Source of the DNA: Paludibacter sp.
GTDB taxonomy: Bacteria > Bacteroidota > Bacteroidia > Bacteroidales > Paludibacteraceae
Length of the DNA stretch: 64,000 nt
Reading direction: 5' to 3'
Assembly (NCBI GenBank): GCA_024710005.1
Contig: JANJVQ010000036.1
Coordinates: forward strand, 310,001-374,000
Shown here: piece after piece, positions 52,287 to 60,630 of the stretch
Numbering within the stretch: position 1 is the stretch's first letter
Layout: each line of letters opens with the position of its first letter
The notes under the pieces: model-generated
Databases searched by the model: none
Told to the model about the DNA's origin: nothing
The model's input: only the letters and a program-made list of their open reading frames with translations
Position numbers and translations under genes: made by a program

Positions 52287-52814
52287 TCACTCCACTACCA
52301 ACCTCACCTTCGACCTCAAACAGCATTCAATCTTTATTCGCGGATCGCGTTGCAATAGCTTGCGCAGTTTGGTGATGATATTATAATAGGATGGCTCTTT
52401 CAGGGCAGGTTCTTTAACCTGCCAAATGTCACGGATGATGTTGTCACGGGAGACAAACTGATGTATATGCCTGCACAACATCAACAAGACTTCATTTTCA
52501 TAATAACTGAGGTGGATGTGGTTGTCCTGGTGTAGCAAAGAATGCTCGAATGGGATGAAGGTGAATTGTCCCAGGGCGTATTGTTGACGGCCGGGATGTT
52601 GGGTGATGTCCTGATGCAACATCCTGTTGATGCGAAGTTTCAGTTCTTTAATGCCGAATGGTTTCCTGATGTAGTCGGAGTTGATGTGACGGAAACCTTT
52701 CTCCAGGTGATAATCTTCCTCTAATGAAGAAGTAAACAGGATCGGTGTGTTGGATTGCTTACGGATGGCTACGGCAAGATTCGGGTCATCTTCCACATAC
52801 AGAATTCTTTTCAT
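52287..52814 (-). pseudogene. Response regulator with internally deleted receiver domain
   Basis: Encodes 175 residues in one open frame. It starts MKRILYVEDDPNL (the acidic pocket of an OmpR-type receiver) but jumps at about residue 13 (near 52775) straight to AVAIRKQSNTPILFTSSLEEDYHLEKGF, which belongs about 50 residues later in the family. The missing part contains the phospho-acceptor Asp (the D-V-M-x-P-x-x-D-G strand). The Lys of the DYIRKPFG motif remains. The C-terminal winged helix (about 75-175, SYYENEVLLMLCRHIHQFVSR) seems intact. No sensor kinase is adjacent. An in-frame deletion pseudogene is likeliest; a phosphorylation-independent regulator is the alternative. Confidence 0.75.
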
Positions 52815-52848
52815 ACGTTTGTCAGATATTTTCTAGCGTGATTAATAA

Positions 52849-53136
52849 TCAAGGTTAACTCCCGGTGGTGGTGTTAACATGGAAGGCACCCGCATTCGTA
52901 TCGCCGGCGATAACCCGGCCAATGGCATTGCGCTTGTTAACCAGCAAACAAATGTACCGGTTCAAATTCCGATGACATCTATCCTGCTGAATGATCCGAG
53001 TAAGGTTTCCTTTATTGTTCCGGCCGATTTGCCGGAGGGAGATTATAAGTTGCATTTGACAACGCAGTTTTCAGCAACGCATACGATGTTGAAAGAACCA
53101 CGTACTTATGTGTTGGAATATGTTCTGACAGTTTGA
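52849..53136 (+). pseudogene. DUF4469 Ig-like domain fragment (C-terminus only)
   Basis: An open frame from 52849 (after a stop at 52846-52848) reading LTPGGGVNMEGTRIRIAGD, then a beta-rich tail VSFIVPADLPEGDYKLHLTT and EPRTYVLEYVLTV. This is the C-terminal Ig-like DUF4469 domain that, in Bacteroidota, follows an HU-like DNA-binding domain of about 120 residues. The whole DNA-binding part is missing. The only start is ATG 52879. It abuts the damaged response regulator, so both were probably shortened by deletions here. A good terminator follows. Confidence 0.7.
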
Positions 53137-53158
53137 TTCCCGGGTTGTATGTTGTAGG

Positions 53159-53188
53159 AAATCCCCTCATTTTTTGAGGGGATTTTTT
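53159..53188 (+). terminator. Rho-independent terminator after the DUF4469 fragment
   Basis: Stem AATCCCCTCA / TGAGGGGATT with a short T loop and a run of T after it, 22 nt past the stop of the fragment. It suggests the ancestral gene was complete. Confidence 0.88.
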
Positions 53189-53230
53189 GTGCCGCACACA
53201 AATTTAAATTTCACCAAAGTTATGTGTTTT

Positions 53231-53368
53231 ACTCAAATGCTTTGCATCGTCCGACTCAAACGACTTGAGACGTTCCTCTCAAGTGGTCTGCATCGCCCGA
53301 CTCAAATGGGTTGAGACGTACGACTCAAGGGGCTTGAGTAGTCCCACTCAAATGAGTTGAATGGGAAA
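53231..53368. repeat. 23 bp degenerate tandem array, six units
   Basis: ACTCAA (once TCTCAA) begins each unit at 53231, 53254, 53277, 53300, 53323 and 53346: an exact 23 bp period. Units 2, 4, 5 and 6 contain the dyad CTCAA-n5-TTGA(G). Units 1 and 3 share GCATCG instead of the right arm, and units 2 and 4 share GAGACGT, so there is also a 46 bp superperiod. There are no spacers, and 23 is not a multiple of 3. It lies between the terminator and the convergent gene at 53385. Confidence 0.8.
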
Positions 53369-53384
53369 AAATACAAATGTTGCT

Positions 53385-54260
53385 TTATTTCATGATTTCT
53401 ATAACTACCGGATAATGGTCTGAATAATAATTTGTGAAATCATCCTTAACGATGGCTGCTCTTTTTATTCTATGTTTTAGGCTCTTGCTGACATAAATAA
53501 AATCAATACGGTACGATGGTGTTTCACCTCCATTGGATGTCAAAAGAGTCGGAGCTGAATAATCATAAGGTTTGTTCAGTAGTTTAAAAGCATCGACGTA
53601 TCCGGCATTTACTATTTTCCTGTGGACTTCATAATCAAGCTGTCCATTACAAAGATTTGCATGTGTAGGATATTTATTGTCGTTAAAGTTAAATCTTTCC
53701 CAAAGTTTCCCGTCCTTGTAGGCTTCTGCATCAGATTCAGAAATGGAATTGAAGTCTCCCATGATGATGGTTTTCTTTTGATGATTGGGTTTGGATTGTG
53801 ACATTTGTAATATCAGGTCTGTTTCTTCTCTTCTTTTCTGATATTTATGTGGAGAAAGATGAATCACATAGATGCTATAGTCTAAAATCTCCGCCTTAAT
53901 AAATCCGTGCAGCATGTTGTCCAGGACTTTTTCGACATTGATAATCGGGAATTTCGAGGTTAACCCTACCGGATATCCTTTCTCTTTCAGTAATACTGCA
54001 TAAGGATGATTAAATTTACGGGCCAACTCTTCCAGTTGCTTTTGTGTAAAAGAATTAAGTTCCTGTAGAGCCAATATATCCGGATTTTGTGATTTTACCC
54101 AGGAAACAAAATAATCTTTGTTAGAAGTTGTGTCGAGTTTCATTCCTTCTAGAATGTTGTAACTGATGATTTTCAGATTTTTTTGTTGAGCCGAAAGATT
54201 GAAAGATATGCTGATAAAAAGCAACGTAATCACCATCCACCACAATTTATTGAAGTGCAT
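53385..54260 (-). CDS. Endonuclease/exonuclease/phosphatase-fold protein, exported
   Basis: Encodes 291 residues with a signal peptide (about 1-25, ending NLSAQ). The EEP fold shows SYNILEGM, DILALQELNSF (catalytic Glu), IIMGDFNSISESDAEA (Asp-Asn) and the final YYSDHYPVVIEI (Asp-His). These metal-binding residues are complete. Exported Bacteroidota members hydrolyse phosphodiesters or phosphates on lipids, sugars or nucleic acids; the substrate is unknown. It lies 51 nt downstream of the GH20-SGNH gene on the same strand and may be the last gene of that glycan locus, which also has a phosphodiester glycosidase. Confidence 0.85.
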   Translation of the reverse strand: MHFNKLWWMVITLLFISISFNLSAQQKNLKIISYNILEGMKLDTTSNKDYFVSWVKSQNPDILALQELNSFTQKQLEELARKFNHPYAVLLKEKGYPVGLTSKFPIINVEKVLDNMLHGFIKAEILDYSIYVIHLSPHKYQKRREETDLILQMSQSKPNHQKKTIIMGDFNSISESDAEAYKDGKLWERFNFNDNKYPTHANLCNGQLDYEVHRKIVNAGYVDAFKLLNKPYDYSAPTLLTSNGGETPSYRIDFIYVSKSLKHRIKRAAIVKDDFTNYYSDHYPVVIEIMK

Positions 54261-54311
54261 AATTAAATTTTATTTAAAGTTGATGTTTGACTTATAAATG
54301 AATATCCGGTA

Positions 54312-56945
54312 TCATTTTTTATTTAAAATTGATAAAATCGCCGGCTGTATCACCCGTATCATCCTGTCGAACCCAATGTCATTCGGATGCACCCCGTCGA
54401 TGGTGCCTTCGTTGTCGGTTCCCAGGAAATTGTTCTCTTTAATCAGATAAAGATGAGGAATTTGTTCTTTCTGAAGGTCATTAAAAACACGTTCGATTGC
54501 CTCGTTTTGTTGTTTGCTTTTTAACCTGACTTTTTCATCGAACAATCCTTTCTCCCTCAATACGCTTTGGATGAAAATAATGGGTGTTTCAGGATGTTTT
54601 TTTCGCAGGTAACGAATGGCATATGGCGCTCTTTCCCTGATTTCTTCGGGACTCGGATTGGCGATACAATCCATGATGTAGGCATCACAAACAATGTCGC
54701 CCAGCATTTCTATGACAGGAGCTTCCATTTTGCCGTTGCCGCTAAGTCCCAGATTGATGAAATTCAGTCCGGTTGCCCTTGCCATGCGGGCAGGATAGGC
54801 GAGTCCGGGTCTGGAAGCAGAAGCACCTTGAGTGATGCTTGAACCGTAAATCAGGTATTTGCCTTCAAAGGGTGATGCTGATGGTTTTATAAAGGATGAT
54901 TTGTCCACCCCTATTTCGAGGGAAGTTATTTCATCGTAAGTAGGCAGGTATAGCAAACATTCCTTTGTCAGCGTATCCATGTTGGTTGCAATCATTTGTT
55001 CTGAATAAGCACCTTCAGGGCGACCAATACCGGCATATCGCCAGGTCCCGTCTTTTTTGATGTATAAGTCCAATCCCATCGAGTTTACATCGGGCATATT
55101 GGGAAGTCCCTTGCCGTTTTTAACCGACCACTTTGCTGCGATGGAACTGCTGTTGGTTGTAAATCCGATTGCCACTCCGGCACTGTTGGTAAAGAGCGAT
55201 TTTACTTTCTGCGGCATTTTTTTATAAATTGCTGTATCGACTCTGTGGTAAATCTTTTTTGTGTCCGAAGCTTTACCTACCCATGTCAGGCTGTCAGCCT
55301 GGATAAATTTACCTTCAAGGTCAGTGAAAATATGTTTGGCATAATGATAGCCCAGGGCATCATAGCGTTTGGTGAACTGTTTCAGACGCGTGAGGAACTC
55401 ATCCTCATTTCTTTCCCCGTAAGTCCAGCCCACTTCTGCCAGAGCGGCCAGGCGGGGAAGCAGCATGTACTGAACCTGTTTGAAATCTTTGATGTATTCA
55501 GTCCAAACATTGGCTTGTAATCCGAGAACATTTTTACGTTCCTCCGGATTCAAATCCAGCAGGGGATCAAATTCATATACTTTGGCGACGGGGATGTATC
55601 CACCTATTGCCAATGGTTCTGAAGCAGTCTTTTTCGACTGATACTTATCGAAGTAACAATGTGTTCCGGGTGTCATGATGACCTTGTTGCCTTTTTTAGC
55701 CGCTTCGATTCCTCCTTTAGTGCCTCGCCACGACATGATGGTGGCAGTTTGAGACACACCACCCTCCAGCACTTCATCCCATCCGATCATTTCCCGGCCG
55801 TGCGCTTGCAGGAATGTTTCAATACGGTGGGTAAAGTAGTTTTGCAAGTTAGATTCTTTTGCCAGATTCTCTTTTTGCATGCGGGTCTGGCAATGGGGAC
55901 AGGTTTTCCAGGTGGTGGAAGGACATTCATCTCCTCCTATGTGAATATACTTCGAAGGGAATAACTCCATCACTTCGATTAGAACATTTTGAGCAAATTC
56001 AAAGGTCGATTCTTTCCCGATGCAAAGTACTTCATGAAATACACCCCATTTTTCGGCAACTTTATATTGCTTGTTTTCATTGCAGGCCAGATGGGGATAG
56101 GCTGCCAGCGCTGCCAACATATGACCCGGCATGTCGATTTCGGGAATAACGGTAATAAAACGGTCAGTTGCATACTGAACTACACTTTTAATATCTTCCT
56201 GGGTATAAAAACCACTATGTGGCTTGCCATCATACAGATGTACTTTGTCTCTGTTATGGTTTGCCAGCGTTTGTTGTCTTGCGGAGCCAATTGCCGTCAA
56301 TTCCGGATAGCGTTTGATTTCAATCCGCCATCCCTGGTCTTCGGTCAGATGCCAGTGAAAAGTATTTATTTTGTGTAGGGCGAGAATATCAATGAAGCGT
56401 TTTACTTCTTCAACCGTGTAAAAATGCCGGCACACATCCAGCATGGCGCCCCTGTATTCAAAGCGGGGATAATCGTTGATTTTTACGCCCGGTACAATAA
56501 TTTGCTTACCGGGTTCTTTGGTGAGATACTCATCAGGTATTGCTTGTAATAAAGTTTGTATGCCGTAAAAAACGCCTTTATGACTGCCACCGCTGAGATT
56601 AATCTGTTTGTTTGTGATTTCCAGCGAATAGGCCTCTTCTCCCAGTTTTTTATCAATGCTGATGTTTATCGCATTGTTAACTTTCCTTTTATTAGCTGTC
56701 GTTTTTAGTCTTTTTTGAAAAAGGGTGTTAACCTGTTCCGACAGATAGTTCCCGTTCTGAAGCATCAGACGCGAATTTTCCAGCAAATTGATTTGCGTAT
56801 TGCTATCGAATGCAAACTCGGTTTTTTGTTTGATGACTGATACCGGTTTGGGAATGATGTAGTCAGTTTGGGCTTTACTTTCAAAAGAGAAACAACTCAG
56901 AAAGAGGGTTAACAGCAAGACTGCTGTCAGTTTAAATGCGTTCAT
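54312..56945 (-). CDS. GH20 beta-hexosaminidase fused to SGNH esterase
   Basis: Encodes 877 residues with a signal peptide (about 1-25). A GH20b N-domain (about 30-155) precedes the GH20 barrel (about 158-510) with FHWHLTEDQGWRIEIKRYP (shown in part: FHWHLTEDQGWR), HIGGDECPSTTW (catalytic Asp-Glu, about 335-336) and QANVWTEYI. After about 540 comes an SGNH N-terminal jelly-roll (LDLYIKKDGTWRYAGIGRPE) and an SGNH hydrolase: GSSITQGAS (nucleophile Ser, about 701), LGLSGNGKME and DGVHPNDIGFDR (Asp-His, about 850). The chain can remove terminal GlcNAc/GalNAc and de-esterify the same glycan, probably acetyl groups. Both sets of active-site residues look intact. Minus-strand TATTTTTG (56989-56996) is a likely promoter element. 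Confidence 0.9.
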   Translation of the reverse strand: MNAFKLTAVLLLTLFLSCFSFESKAQTDYIIPKPVSVIKQKTEFAFDSNTQINLLENSRLMLQNGNYLSEQVNTLFQKRLKTTANKRKVNNAINISIDKKLGEEAYSLEITNKQINLSGGSHKGVFYGIQTLLQAIPDEYLTKEPGKQIIVPGVKINDYPRFEYRGAMLDVCRHFYTVEEVKRFIDILALHKINTFHWHLTEDQGWRIEIKRYPELTAIGSARQQTLANHNRDKVHLYDGKPHSGFYTQEDIKSVVQYATDRFITVIPEIDMPGHMLAALAAYPHLACNENKQYKVAEKWGVFHEVLCIGKESTFEFAQNVLIEVMELFPSKYIHIGGDECPSTTWKTCPHCQTRMQKENLAKESNLQNYFTHRIETFLQAHGREMIGWDEVLEGGVSQTATIMSWRGTKGGIEAAKKGNKVIMTPGTHCYFDKYQSKKTASEPLAIGGYIPVAKVYEFDPLLDLNPEERKNVLGLQANVWTEYIKDFKQVQYMLLPRLAALAEVGWTYGERNEDEFLTRLKQFTKRYDALGYHYAKHIFTDLEGKFIQADSLTWVGKASDTKKIYHRVDTAIYKKMPQKVKSLFTNSAGVAIGFTTNSSSIAAKWSVKNGKGLPNMPDVNSMGLDLYIKKDGTWRYAGIGRPEGAYSEQMIATNMDTLTKECLLYLPTYDEITSLEIGVDKSSFIKPSASPFEGKYLIYGSSITQGASASRPGLAYPARMARATGLNFINLGLSGNGKMEAPVIEMLGDIVCDAYIMDCIANPSPEEIRERAPYAIRYLRKKHPETPIIFIQSVLREKGLFDEKVRLKSKQQNEAIERVFNDLQKEQIPHLYLIKENNFLGTDNEGTIDGVHPNDIGFDRMIRVIQPAILSILNKK

Positions 56946-56988
56946 AAATAATAAGTTTTTCGATGGATTAAAAATAAGATATTGAATG

Positions 56989-56996
56989 CAAAAATA
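56989..56996 (-). promoter_or_regulatory. -7 promoter element of the GH20-SGNH gene
   Basis: Minus-strand TATTTTTG about 44 bp before the start at 56945. The upstream TTTG is not clear. It suggests the GH20 gene can be transcribed apart from the SusCD part of the locus. Confidence 0.4.
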
Positions 56997-57067
56997 GCTT
57001 TTATTACTCAGAAAACCATACTTACATTCAATATCTTGGACTACTTAACTAATACCTGTTGTTCATA

Positions 57068-58282
57068 TTATTTGCGAACTATTAAACGCTCTGTTGCATG
57101 ATTGTTAACTTTTACAACATATATGCCTGCCGGTATGTTTTCCAGGGAAATGCGATTGGCTGTTGATCTTAAGATACTTGCGCCTGTGATGGAGAAGATT
57201 TCAATTTGACTGATACCTTCGTGATTAACTGTAATGTATTCACTGGCCGGATTCGGATATATACTTATTGTTTGATTGTTGATTTCGTCAATACCGGTTC
57301 CGGTATCAATTGTAATTTTACGTATGATGTTAGATGATTCGGCAACAAAGAAAGAATTATTATCAGGATTCACTAAGATTGCCAATGGGTTTGTGAATGT
57401 AGCTGTCGAACCATTGCCATCGGCAAATCCTTTTTGACCAGTACCGGCAATTGTTTTCACTGTTCCTTTTGAATAATCACCATTTTCATCAGGGGTTAGC
57501 GTTCTGATTGTATGAAACAAATAATCAGCCATATATAAAACACCGTTACTGTCTATGTCAAAGCCAAAATACTGACCGATTTCAGCTGTTAGTGGTTGCC
57601 CGGGAGTTCCGTCAAGTGAGGCTGTACCTTTGGTTCCGTCACCGGCTACTGTTGTCACAGTTCCGTCAGGAGCCACGCTAACAATTGTGTAGGTATTGCC
57701 ACTTCCGACCAACAGATTGCCATTTTTATCAAACACAGCACAATTCGGTAAAAAAGCACCCAAAGATGCATAGGTGGAAATAACACCGGCTGGTGTGATT
57801 TTCTTGATGGCTTTGTTGTCTCTGTCTGATACGTACATATTGTCTTCATTGTCAAAAATCAGGGACATCGGGTTACTGAAGCCAGTAGCAAATGTAGTTA
57901 CGGTGCCATCAGGTGTTACTTTCTGAATCCTGTGATTGGCCTTGTCTGCGACAAAATAGTTGCCCTGCGAATCAAAATTACCCTGCCAGGGGGCGTTAAA
58001 TGAACCATTCGGCGTTGAAATGGTTGTTACAACACCTTCTGCAGTCATACTTCTAATAGCATTGTTTCCCCTGTCGGCTATCCAAATGCTGCCATCAGCT
58101 TTTCGGCTTAAACTGTTTGGATACCTAAAGGTTGCAGTTAGCCCTGTCCCATCAGCAAAACCAGCAACATTAGCTGTGCCGGCGAATGTAGTAACCGTGT
58201 AGGTTGTTGTTGCGGAAACTGTTAATGCGGTGCAAAATGTCAATGCCATTACGCCTGACCAAAATGTACGTTTCTTCATCAT
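57068..58282 (-). CDS. NHL-repeat protein with T9SS sorting domain
   Basis: Encodes 404 residues with a signal peptide (about 1-24). NHL-type beta-propeller repeats follow (about 30-325: IWIADRGNNAIRSMTAEGVV, YFVADKANHRIQKVTPDG, MYVSDRDNKAIKKITPAG). The C-terminal Por/T9SS type A sorting domain (about 335-404) has ISIYPNPASEYITV and GIYVVKVNNHATERLIVRK. The chain should cross the outer membrane by the type IX system and be anchored or released. It is a close paralogue of the upstream gene product 58336-59598. Substrate or partner unknown; its place in a SusCD locus suggests glycan binding. Confidence 0.88.
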   Translation of the reverse strand: MMKKRTFWSGVMALTFCTALTVSATTTYTVTTFAGTANVAGFADGTGLTATFRYPNSLSRKADGSIWIADRGNNAIRSMTAEGVVTTISTPNGSFNAPWQGNFDSQGNYFVADKANHRIQKVTPDGTVTTFATGFSNPMSLIFDNEDNMYVSDRDNKAIKKITPAGVISTYASLGAFLPNCAVFDKNGNLLVGSGNTYTIVSVAPDGTVTTVAGDGTKGTASLDGTPGQPLTAEIGQYFGFDIDSNGVLYMADYLFHTIRTLTPDENGDYSKGTVKTIAGTGQKGFADGNGSTATFTNPLAILVNPDNNSFFVAESSNIIRKITIDTGTGIDEINNQTISIYPNPASEYITVNHEGISQIEIFSITGASILRSTANRISLENIPAGIYVVKVNNHATERLIVRK

Positions 58283-58335
58283 GATTTTTTGGTTTGAAAT
58301 TAATAATCAATTTTATATTTCACACTTATAATTAT

Positions 58336-59598
58336 TTATCTGAAAGTCATTCTTCTGATAAGAAATGTAACTGTGTCGGCAATGTACAATGTCTTACCAT
58401 CAGCTGAAGCCAGAACTGCATATGGTGTGTTAAATGTTGCAGAGAGTGCTTTCCCGTCCTTGGTGCCTTTTGTGCCGGTACCGGCGATAGTTGTAATGGT
58501 GCCTTTTGAATAGTCTCCGGTCGAATCAGGCGTGAATTTGCGAATTACATGATACAAAGCATCAGCAATATAGATTGCTCCGTTTGCATCACAACCCAAT
58601 CCGAAGATCTGTCCGATATTGGCTGAAAGCGGATTCCCTGCCTCACCATCATTATAAGTTGTTCCTTTCACTCCATCTCCGGCAATAGTTGTAACCTGTC
58701 CGGTTGAAAGAGAGAGCCTGAGCAGTCTGTAATTACTGCTGCCTCCGATAACAATGTCGCCGCCCGGAGTAAGAATGAGACAATTGGGCGTCATGCCAAT
58801 CGGATAGGTGGTTGTTTGTCCTTCAGGGGTTATTTTTTTGATGGCTTTGTTGTCTCTGTCGGCAACATACATGTTGTCGTTTGCGTCAAATACAAGAGAC
58901 ATCGGATCATCGAATCCGGTAGCAAAGGTGGTGACTTCATGTGTCAGTCCATCGATTTTCTGTATCCTGTGATTTGCCTTGTCGGCAACATAATAGTTCC
59001 CTTTAGAGTCAAAATTACCTTGCCAGGGGTGACTAAACAGCGTTGTTGAAGGCTCTCCGGCAATGGTCGTAACCAGCATGTCTGTTGATATGCTGCGGAT
59101 TGCAAAATTGCCGCGATCGGTAAACCAGATACTTCCATCCGGTGCAAAACTTAAACTCGTTGGTAATTTACAGGTCGCTTCTGTCCCAATTCCGTCTTTC
59201 ATGGCGGCAACTCCGTTCTGACCGACGATGGTTTGAACAATCCAACCGTTATCGACAGATTTTTGAAATGTAAACTCCGGACCGACAACAGTTGTGTCTT
59301 TAATTGTAACTTCAACATTAAATTTACCTTCTGCGATATTGGGTAATACAATTTGGAGTTTGCCGGGGTCTGCTTCAAGAATAAGAGCTTCGATACCGTT
59401 GAATTTTACTATATTCTCTGATTTTATCGTACTGAAGTTTCGCCCAAGTATAGTAACAATATCTTTCGCAGAGCCGTATGATGGATTGATGGAGACAACT
59501 ACAGGATCTTTCTTTCTCGGCTGTTCAACCTGTTCATCTGTACAGGATGTATTAATTATAAATACAATACCGGTTAATAAATATAATAGTTTTTTCAT
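58336..59598 (-). CDS. IPT/TIG plus NHL-repeat surface lipoprotein
   Basis: Encodes 420 residues with a lipoprotein signal (MKKLLYLLTGIVFIINTSC, Cys 19), an IPT/TIG Ig-like domain (about 32-110, VVSINPSYGSAKDIVTILGRNF) and an NHL beta-propeller (about 130-420) with IWFTDRGNFAIRSI, YYVADKANHRIQKI and MYVADRDNKAIKKITPEG. The propeller is strongly similar to that of the downstream T9SS protein. IPT-plus-NHL lipoproteins occur beside SusCD pairs and occupy the SusE/F-like slot as surface glycan-binding proteins. The binding target is inferred only from context. Confidence 0.86.
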   Translation of the reverse strand: MKKLLYLLTGIVFIINTSCTDEQVEQPRKKDPVVVSINPSYGSAKDIVTILGRNFSTIKSENIVKFNGIEALILEADPGKLQIVLPNIAEGKFNVEVTIKDTTVVGPEFTFQKSVDNGWIVQTIVGQNGVAAMKDGIGTEATCKLPTSLSFAPDGSIWFTDRGNFAIRSISTDMLVTTIAGEPSTTLFSHPWQGNFDSKGNYYVADKANHRIQKIDGLTHEVTTFATGFDDPMSLVFDANDNMYVADRDNKAIKKITPEGQTTTYPIGMTPNCLILTPGGDIVIGGSSNYRLLRLSLSTGQVTTIAGDGVKGTTYNDGEAGNPLSANIGQIFGLGCDANGAIYIADALYHVIRKFTPDSTGDYSKGTITTIAGTGTKGTKDGKALSATFNTPYAVLASADGKTLYIADTVTFLIRRMTFR

Positions 59599-59629
59599 TT
59601 CTTATTTTTTTTATTGTCGTAAAATTATC

Positions 59630-60595
59630 TTAAGGTTCATCAACAACTACCATCCAGCCATTGATTACTGCACGCTGATTTCCATCCGATGGCCGGTTTC
59701 TGATCTGGAAAACATTTGCTTCCGGATGTCTGATCATCATCTGGGTAGATCCTCCACCATCAAAATTGACTGCGTAGGAGCATCCCAATGCTTTCATGAT
59801 ACTACCGAGTTCTTTGTACGTCATGCCATTAGAGTATAATGCACTCCGGCCATCAACGACATAGAAATACAATACATCGTCATTCGTATAGCCCCATACC
59901 GTGCGGGGGTCAACTTGTGTCCATGTTGCGGGTAGGCTTGCAACCTGTCCCTCGCGTAACACGATGGCTCCACCTCCAGTAACTTCTTTCAGGTTGTTTT
60001 TCATGCTATTATAAGCAATACTATCGGCAATCAGGGGTTTATTGTCATTTGTGATGGCGGCAAAACTTAAAGCTTGTTGAGGCAAAGAAGCTTTATAGAT
60101 AAAGTAATTCTTTAAAATTACTCCATTTCTATGCAGTGGTCCTCTCAGGTCCATATTGCCCACATCCCAGAAGTCAGCGTTGATCATAGCAACCACCCGG
60201 TGATGTGGCCGGTCGGCGTAAACTGCCATTTCAGTCAGTGTTTGTTTAACAAAGTTTTTAGATGTGTTCTGATCATAGGGCATGGCGACTTTAACTTTTA
60301 ATCCGGGAGTTTTCATGTCAATCTTTATAATATAAGCATGAGTTGTTAATCCGTTCATTTTCAGAAAATGAATGTCTGTTTCTTCAACCCCCGGAGCAAT
60401 GGTAAATGAGGTGTCGGAGAAAACCCGTGCAACAGCATCCGAATGCTCGAGTAATGTTTTACCCAATGTAGTGCGTGGTTGATAAACCGGTTTGATGTTA
60501 TCCTCAGTGTTTTCACATCCGTGATTCAATAAAGAAATCAGGATGATAAAAATAGCAGGGATAAAATATTGAATTGTTTTTTTCATTTTTTTCAT
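59630..60595 (-). CDS. Phosphodiester glycosidase (NAGPA) family lipoprotein
   Basis: Encodes 321 residues with a lipoprotein-like signal (ISLLNHGC, Cys about 27). The NAGPA/DUF2233 domain (about 70-320) shows MINADFWDVGNMDLRGPLHRNG (shown in part: MINADFWDVGN), GGGAIVLREGQVASL and NFDGGGSTQMMIRHPE (the conserved DGGGS motif). The family cleaves GlcNAc-1-phosphodiesters and similar sugar-phosphate bonds. Together with the GH20 enzyme this points to a phosphate-linked GlcNAc glycan. It follows susD by 35 nt. Confidence 0.88.
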   Translation of the reverse strand: MKKMKKTIQYFIPAIFIILISLLNHGCENTEDNIKPVYQPRTTLGKTLLEHSDAVARVFSDTSFTIAPGVEETDIHFLKMNGLTTHAYIIKIDMKTPGLKVKVAMPYDQNTSKNFVKQTLTEMAVYADRPHHRVVAMINADFWDVGNMDLRGPLHRNGVILKNYFIYKASLPQQALSFAAITNDNKPLIADSIAYNSMKNNLKEVTGGGAIVLREGQVASLPATWTQVDPRTVWGYTNDDVLYFYVVDGRSALYSNGMTYKELGSIMKALGCSYAVNFDGGGSTQMMIRHPEANVFQIRNRPSDGNQRAVINGWMVVVDEP

Positions 60596-60630
60596 GATTT
60601 AATATGTTAATGAAATACTTAAGCTTAATT

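Noticed and set aside
53231-53368. Possible CRISPR array at the 23 bp repeats
   Set aside because: The units follow one another with no spacers, the repeats are degenerate, and no cas genes are in the window.
59294-59839. Plus-strand 181-residue frame
   Set aside because: Antisense to the IPT/NHL lipoprotein and NAGPA genes, with no recognisable features.
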